This document shows positions 4,227-8,001 of a DNA stretch of 8,001 nucleotides, in pieces. The notes under the pieces are model-generated. The model saw only the letters and a program-made list of their open reading frames with translations, was not told the DNA's origin and ran no database searches. The stretch covers positions 1 to 8,001 of the forward strand of contig JANQXJ010000045.1 in assembly GCA_030729445.1 (NCBI GenBank), read 5' to 3'. Every line of letters starts with the position of its first letter. The first letter of the stretch is position 1. The DNA comes from Limnohabitans sp. (GTDB lineage: Bacteria; Pseudomonadota; Gammaproteobacteria; Burkholderiales; Burkholderiaceae_C). The position numbers and the translations under genes are program-made.

Positions 4227-5873
4227 TCAAGACAGCGCTTGTTCGCGGATGTGGTCGACATGCGCTTGCAAAGAGCGTGCGGCCACGGGCCACAGGCGCG
4301 GCGGCACGTCGTCGTAGGCTTTTTCCACCCACTCTTGCAAGCTGCCTTGGGGCAGGGCCTGCATGGCGGCGGCTATTTTGGCCTCCCGCTTCAAGCGGTG
4401 GGCCTTGAGGTGGGTGATGGCCTGGTGCGCAAAACCCAGCACATGGCCGTGCGCGGGCAAGATGAATTCGATGCCCCCGGCTTCGCAGGCCGCCGCGAGT
4501 TTGTCCAGCGAATCCAAATAATCGCCCATGTGGCCATCGGGCGGGTCGATCACGGTGGTGCTGCCGTTGAGCACATGGTCGCCCGAAAACAGCAGGCCGT
4601 CTTCTTCGAGTACCAGGCACAGGTGGTTGGCCGCGTGGCCGGGCGTGTGCACCACGCGCAGGGTGTGGGTGATCTCGCCTTGGGCGCCGATGCCCTGCAG
4701 CACCAGTTTTTCATCATCGGCCAGTTCGCGCTCGGGGGTGAAGCGGCTGTTGGCGCGTGAAGTGGGTTTGGAGGCCAGGCCCAGGATAGGCGGTTTGTTC
4801 GTGCACAGCGCCTGCAGCGGGGCCGCGCCGGGCGAGTGGTCCGGGTGTGAGTGGGTGCACACAATGGCTTTGATTTGGCCGCCTGCGGCACGCCAGATGC
4901 GTTGCAGGTGCTCGTTGTCGGCCGGGCCGGGGTCGATGGCGATGTAGCCGGTGTTCGGGTCGCCCACCAAATAACTGTTGGTGCCGGGGCCGGTCATCAC
5001 GCCGGGGTTGGGGGCGGTCAGGCGCTGCACGTTTTGCAGCAGCGGCACGGTTTGGTCGGTCCGCCAGTCCAGATGGTGTTGTATTTGCCCATCTGGGCTG
5101 ACCAGGGCCAGCTCGCCAAATGGGGCTTCGTGCTCCATGTAACGCGCTTCGTTGCCTGCCAGCCAGCCGGCACGGGGGCAGCTGGTCCACAGCGGTTCGT
5201 CATTCACGGCGCAGGCCTGCAGCACGTCTTCAACCTTGGCAAAGGCTTTGAGGCGGTCGAGTGTGCGGATGGTCGGGAAGATGATGAAAAACTGGCCGGC
5301 AGCATGGCGGTCCAGCGCGTCTTGTGGGCGCACCCAAACCGGCTCGAACTGTTCGGACTCGTCGGCCACCGGGGTTTGGCCTTCGGGCATGCGGGCCACC
5401 AGAAAAGGCACGTCAAAGCGGCGCGGCAAGTCACGGTCGGTGATCCAGTGGGCCAGCACGAACACTTGGTCTGCAGCCAGCGTCAGGCCTTGGGCTTGGC
5501 ATTGCGCAGCCAAAGGGGCTTTGCGGTCGATTTGTGCGATGTCGGTGTTGTCGGCCCAGCGGCCATCGGCGTGGCGGGCGAACAAAATGCCCAGCTCTTC
5601 AAAGCTCTCGCGGATGGCGGCAATCGCCTGGGTCAGGTGCAAGTCGCTTTGTTTGGGGCGGCGCTGCGCCATACCGTGCGCCTGAGCATCGGCCGCATCG
5701 ATGCCGCCGCCCGGGAACACATAGGCACCGGGCGCGAAACTGGCCGTCATGGAGCGACGGGTCATCAGCACTTCGATGCCGTGTGGCCCGTCGCGCAGCA
5801 GCAGCACGGTGGCGGCTGGGCGCAGGGGCGCGGGTTCACGTTGGGGGTAGAGGAGTTGGGAGGTGCGTGCCAT
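4227..5873 (-). CDS. Fused Nudix hydrolase / metallo-beta-lactamase-fold hydrolase (LACTB2-like)
   Basis: A 548-residue two-domain protein. The Nudix part covers about residues 15-205 (ATVLLLRDG, APGAYVFPGGGID, then AIRESFEELGILF). REUxEExGU is complete at 88-96, with metal-binding E92 and E93. About 30 residues separate GG from it, as in NUDT19/RP2-type Nudix proteins, and the usual GX5E glutamate is not in place. The MBL part covers about residues 283-480 and begins with the LACTB2-like NPGVMTGPGTNSYLVG. Zinc ligands are present: T-H-S-H-P-D-H (H341, H343, D345, H346), H413 in HTPGH, D432 in FSGDH, and H475 in LPAHGH. A C-terminal winged helix (about 490-545, KAYDDVPPRLWPVAARSLQAHVDHI) matches the domain that follows MBL in LACTB2. 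Known relatives cleave nucleoside diphosphate derivatives or CoA (Nudix) and RNA or thioesters (MBL), so the exact substrates are unknown. There is no signal peptide, so it is cytoplasmic. It is the first gene of a likely pair with the pseudouridine-synthase homologue. Confidence 0.88.
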   Translation of the reverse strand: MARTSQLLYPQREPAPLRPAATVLLLRDGPHGIEVLMTRRSMTASFAPGAYVFPGGGIDAADAQAHGMAQRRPKQSDLHLTQAIAAIRESFEELGILFARHADGRWADNTDIAQIDRKAPLAAQCQAQGLTLAADQVFVLAHWITDRDLPRRFDVPFLVARMPEGQTPVADESEQFEPVWVRPQDALDRHAAGQFFIIFPTIRTLDRLKAFAKVEDVLQACAVNDEPLWTSCPRAGWLAGNEARYMEHEAPFGELALVSPDGQIQHHLDWRTDQTVPLLQNVQRLTAPNPGVMTGPGTNSYLVGDPNTGYIAIDPGPADNEHLQRIWRAAGGQIKAIVCTHSHPDHSPGAAPLQALCTNKPPILGLASKPTSRANSRFTPERELADDEKLVLQGIGAQGEITHTLRVVHTPGHAANHLCLVLEEDGLLFSGDHVLNGSTTVIDPPDGHMGDYLDSLDKLAAACEAGGIEFILPAHGHVLGFAHQAITHLKAHRLKREAKIAAAMQALPQGSLQEWVEKAYDDVPPRLWPVAARSLQAHVDHIREQALS

Positions 5874-5878
5874 GCCCC

Positions 5879-5916
5879 ATTATCAGGGGGCTAAGGTCCC
5901 ATCCCCGGGCGATAAT
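5879..5916. promoter_or_regulatory. Divergent promoter region with facing GATAAT boxes
   Basis: Only 50 bases (5874-5923) separate the two divergent starts. GATAAT occurs on the plus strand at 5911-5916, 7 bases before the dapF ATG, and on the minus strand at 5884-5879, 5 bases before the ATG of the Nudix-MBL gene. If these are -10 boxes, transcription would begin at or next to the start codons, giving leaderless or nearly leaderless messages. No convincing -35 hexamer sits at 17 bases on either side, so this is tentative. GAGG before dapF ends only 2 bases from the ATG, too close for a normal Shine-Dalgarno. Confidence 0.4.
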
Positions 5917-5923
5917 CGAGGCC

Positions 5924-6793
5924 ATGCACATCCGCTTTACCAAGATGCAAGGGGCCGGCAACGATTTTGTCGTGCTCGACGAGACGCAAGGCCGCTTGGG
6001 CCTCACCACGGCCCAGTACCGCTTTCTGGCCGATCGCCACTTCGGCGTGGGGGCCGACCAGATCCTCACGGTGAGGCCGTCGCCCGCGCCAGGCCTGGAC
6101 TTTGAATACGTGATCCACAACGCCGATGGCGGCGAGGTGGAGCACTGCGGCAACGGGGCTCGCTGCTTTGTGCGCTACGTGCGCGACAAGGGCCTGACCG
6201 ACAAAGCCACTGTGCGCGTGAAGGTGCAGCAAGGTGAGATTGAGCTGCGCATGAACCCCGATGGCCGCGTCACGGTCGACATGGGGGCTCCCGTCTTTGA
6301 CTGGGAGCGTGTGCCCTTCAAACCCATCGGCCTCATCAGTGACCAGGTCAACGGCTGGCCGGTGTTCGATTTGGCGCTGGGCGAGTTGGGCATTGCCCGT
6401 GTGGGCGTGGTGTCCATGGGCAACCCGCATGCGGTGCAGCGTGTGGACAACGTGGACACCTTCCCGGTGCTGGCCCAGGGCCCGCTGATCGAAAACCACC
6501 CCGCCTTTCCGAATCGGGTGAACGCGGGCTTCATGCAGATTGTCTCTAGCAGCCAAATCAAATTGCGCGTGTTCGAGCGCGGCGCGGGCGAGACGCTGGC
6601 CTGCGGCACCGGAGCTTGCGCGGCGGTGGTGGCGGGCATTCGCCAGGGCTGGCTGGACGCGCGTGTGGATGTGCAGACCCACGGCGGCGTGCTCACCATC
6701 GAGTGGGCGGGCCAGGCCGACAGCCCGGTGCTGATGACTGGCCCGGCCACTTCTGTTTTTGAGGGCAGCATCGATGTGCCTGATTCACTTTGA
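5924..6793 (+). CDS. dapF: Diaminopimelate epimerase
   Basis: A 289-residue cofactor-independent epimerase that interconverts LL- and meso-diaminopimelate. This supplies lysine and the cross-linking residue of peptidoglycan. It begins MHIRFTKMQGAGNDFVVLD, the standard start, which excludes the longer upstream frame. The two catalytic cysteines are in conserved context: C75 in NADGGEVEHCGNGARCF and C227 in GETLACGTGACAAVVAG. MGNPHAV (165-171) and FERGAGET (217-224) complete the substrate pocket. Length is normal (about 275-290). The weak GAGG only 2 bases before ATG, together with a GATAAT 7 bases before it, leaves a leaderless message possible. The DUF484 gene follows after 24 bases and xerC after that, the conserved dapF cluster of proteobacteria. 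Confidence 0.97.
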   Translation: MHIRFTKMQGAGNDFVVLDETQGRLGLTTAQYRFLADRHFGVGADQILTVRPSPAPGLDFEYVIHNADGGEVEHCGNGARCFVRYVRDKGLTDKATVRVKVQQGEIELRMNPDGRVTVDMGAPVFDWERVPFKPIGLISDQVNGWPVFDLALGELGIARVGVVSMGNPHAVQRVDNVDTFPVLAQGPLIENHPAFPNRVNAGFMQIVSSSQIKLRVFERGAGETLACGTGACAAVVAGIRQGWLDARVDVQTHGGVLTIEWAGQADSPVLMTGPATSVFEGSIDVPDSL

Positions 6794-6817
6794 CCTTTTG
6801 AATTTCTGGAGCCCCGC

Positions 6818-7507
6818 ATGACCACGCCTGAACCCATGAGCCCGATCACCGAAGACGACATCGCCGACTATTTGGTGAACACGCCGGACTTTTTTGAGCG
6901 CCACGCCTCGCTCTTGGCCACCGTGCAGCTCACCCACCCGCAAAGCCACCGCGCGGTGGGCCTGCAAGAGCGCCAGGCACAAATGCTGCGCGACAAAATC
7001 AAGGGCTTGGAGCACCGCATCATGGACATGATCCGGCACGGCAACGAGAACATGATCCTCACCGACAAGCTGCACCGCTGGTCGTGTGAATTGTTGGTCA
7101 CGCCGCAGGACCAGCTCGCCGCATCGGCGGTCGAGAACATCCGCGAACTCTTTCAGGTGCCGCAAGTGGCTTTGCGCTTGTGGTCGCTGCAGGCCGAACA
7201 CGCGCAGGCGGCCTATGCACAGGGCGTGAACGAGGTGGTGCAGACACTGGCCACTTCTCTCGACCGGCCTTATGTCGGGCCGAATGCTGGGTATGAGGCT
7301 GTGCAGTGGCTGGACGAGCCGAAACAAGCCGCATCTTTGGCCCTGTTGGCTTTGCGTGCGGCCCCCGGGAAGCCCGCCTTTGGTTTGCTGGTGCTGGCCT
7401 CGCCCGACGCACAGCGCTTTAACAGCCAAATGGGCACCGACCTGCTGGAGCGCCTGGCCGAGCTGGCGGGTGCGGCTTTGTCAGTTTTGCAAGCGCAGCA
7501 GGCTTGA
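6818..7507 (+). CDS. DUF484 family protein (YigA-like)
   Basis: A 229-residue member of the DUF484 family, which is GAF-like in fold and has no settled function. The N-terminal signature is present: DDIADYLVNTPDFFERHASLLATVQL (13-38), then a shortened form of the usual GAVSLVERQ element as AVGLQERQAQMLRDK (46-60) leading into a probable coiled coil to about residue 75. The GAF-like part (about 90-225) ends with FGLLVLASPDAQRF and MGTDLLERLAELAG, both typical. A GGAG at 6808-6811 lies 6 bases before the ATG. It sits 24 bases after dapF and 3 bases before the GTG of xerC, so the three are almost certainly one operon; the E. coli equivalent is yigA. No catalytic motif or membrane segment is seen. 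Confidence 0.92.
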   Translation: MTTPEPMSPITEDDIADYLVNTPDFFERHASLLATVQLTHPQSHRAVGLQERQAQMLRDKIKGLEHRIMDMIRHGNENMILTDKLHRWSCELLVTPQDQLAASAVENIRELFQVPQVALRLWSLQAEHAQAAYAQGVNEVVQTLATSLDRPYVGPNAGYEAVQWLDEPKQAASLALLALRAAPGKPAFGLLVLASPDAQRFNSQMGTDLLERLAELAGAALSVLQAQQA

Positions 7508-7510
7508 TCC

Positions 7511-7993
7511 GTGTCGCAAGCGGCCATGTCGGACGCAGCGGCCGCCGAACCGCTGGTCACCCGCTACCTGGACCATGTGCGCTTTGAAAAACGCTTGGCC
7601 GAACGCACCTGCACTTTGTACCAGCTGGATTTGATGCGCTTGGCCGAGATGGCTTTGGCCTCTCAAGTACCCTTGCTGCAGGTGCAAAGCGGCCATGTGC
7701 GCCGCTGGGTGGCGCAGATGCACAGCGCTGGGCGCAGTGGGCGTGGCATTGCCCTCATCTTGTCGGGCTGGCGCGGGTTTTACACCTGGCTGGGGCGCGA
7801 GGGCCTGATTCCCCTCAACCCGGTGGCCGATGTGCGGGCCCCGCGTGTGGCCAAGCCCCTGCCCAAGGCGTTGGGCGTGGATGAGGCGATGCAGCTGGCC
7901 GAGCACGAAGAGGACAACGACGACCCCTGGTTGGAAGCCCGCGATGCGGCCATGGTCGAGCTCTTGTATGGCTGCGGCCTGCGCATGGCCTAG
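7511..7993 (+). CDS. xerC: Tyrosine recombinase XerC, N-terminal part, cut by an in-frame TAG (probable pseudogene or sequence error)
   Basis: XerC works with XerD at dif to resolve chromosome dimers. The frame opens at GTG 7511, 3 bases after the DUF484 stop; ATG 7526 is an alternative start. It encodes the N-terminal SAM-like DNA-binding domain (about 14-107: LVTRYLDHVRFEKRLAERTCTLYQLDL ... SGWRGFYTWLGREGLIPLNPVADV), the linker APRVAKPLPKALGVDEA, and the beginning of the catalytic domain, DAAMVELLYGCGLRMA. R158 in GCGLR is the first catalytic arginine. TAG (7991-7993) follows, then CTG ACC GG in the same frame. XerC proteins read GLR-x-x-E-L-x-G here, so TAG stands where GAG (Glu) is expected. 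The remaining catalytic K, HxxR, H/W and Y would lie downstream of the window. As it stands, the 160-residue product of a roughly 300-residue family cannot catalyse recombination. Confidence 0.85.
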   Translation: MSQAAMSDAAAAEPLVTRYLDHVRFEKRLAERTCTLYQLDLMRLAEMALASQVPLLQVQSGHVRRWVAQMHSAGRSGRGIALILSGWRGFYTWLGREGLIPLNPVADVRAPRVAKPLPKALGVDEAMQLAEHEEDNDDPWLEARDAAMVELLYGCGLRMA

Positions 7994-8001
7994 CTGACCG
8001 G

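Noticed and set aside
4851..5894. Plus-strand frame of 347 codons over the Nudix-MBL gene
   Set aside because: It is antisense to a gene with all zinc ligands and Nudix residues. Its translation is histidine- and glycine-rich shadow sequence.
5534..5923. Upstream in-frame extension of dapF
   Set aside because: The extra 130 residues are antisense to the Nudix domain, and the DapF family begins exactly at MHIRFTKMQGAGNDF (5924).
6785..7429. Minus-strand frame of 214 codons opposite the DUF484 gene
   Set aside because: The DUF484 signature and a Shine-Dalgarno lie on the plus strand within a conserved operon. The antisense frame has no support.

Overview
The window reads as a chromosomal stretch of a GC-rich betaproteobacterium, most likely Burkholderiales and close to the Comamonadaceae (Limnohabitans/Rhodoferax/Acidovorax-like). 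This rests on protein resemblance, a betaproteobacterial-looking RNase P RNA, and the dapF - DUF484 - xerC order. No database was searched, so the placement is an inference. I see no phage, transposase, CRISPR array, tRNA or rRNA gene.

Left part (1-2224, minus strand): the N-terminal two thirds of an FAD-dependent oxidoreductase that runs off the left edge, then a 226-base gap holding several copies of a palindromic repeat, then cysK (cysteine synthase A). Middle (2225-3502): the RNase P RNA gene rnpB on the plus strand with a strong hairpin terminator that is symmetrical and could serve both strands. After it come a short 8-base tandem repeat and, on the minus strand, an IscR/Rrf2-type regulator whose stop codon lies inside the repeat. 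The regulator contains no cysteine, so it cannot hold the iron-sulfur cluster of classical IscR. Its upstream gap is AT-rich and carries two palindromes.

Right part: two minus-strand genes 28 bases apart, probably one transcript. The first is a 548-residue fusion of a Nudix domain and a LACTB2-like metallo-beta-lactamase-fold domain. The second is an S4-domain pseudouridine-synthase homologue in which the catalytic aspartate is replaced by alanine. A 50-base divergent promoter region separates this pair from the plus-strand cluster dapF (diaminopimelate epimerase), a DUF484 gene and xerC, an arrangement known in many proteobacteria (E. coli dapF-yigA-xerC). The xerC frame is stopped by a TAG just after the first catalytic arginine, where family members normally have a glutamate codon. 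This looks like a nonsense mutation or a sequence error.

Most of the window is housekeeping: lysine and peptidoglycan precursor synthesis, cysteine synthesis, tRNA maturation and chromosome dimer resolution. The unusual items are the cysteine-free IscR homologue near cysK, the apparently inactive pseudouridine synthase, the interrupted xerC, the two repeat families and the compact form of the RNase P RNA.
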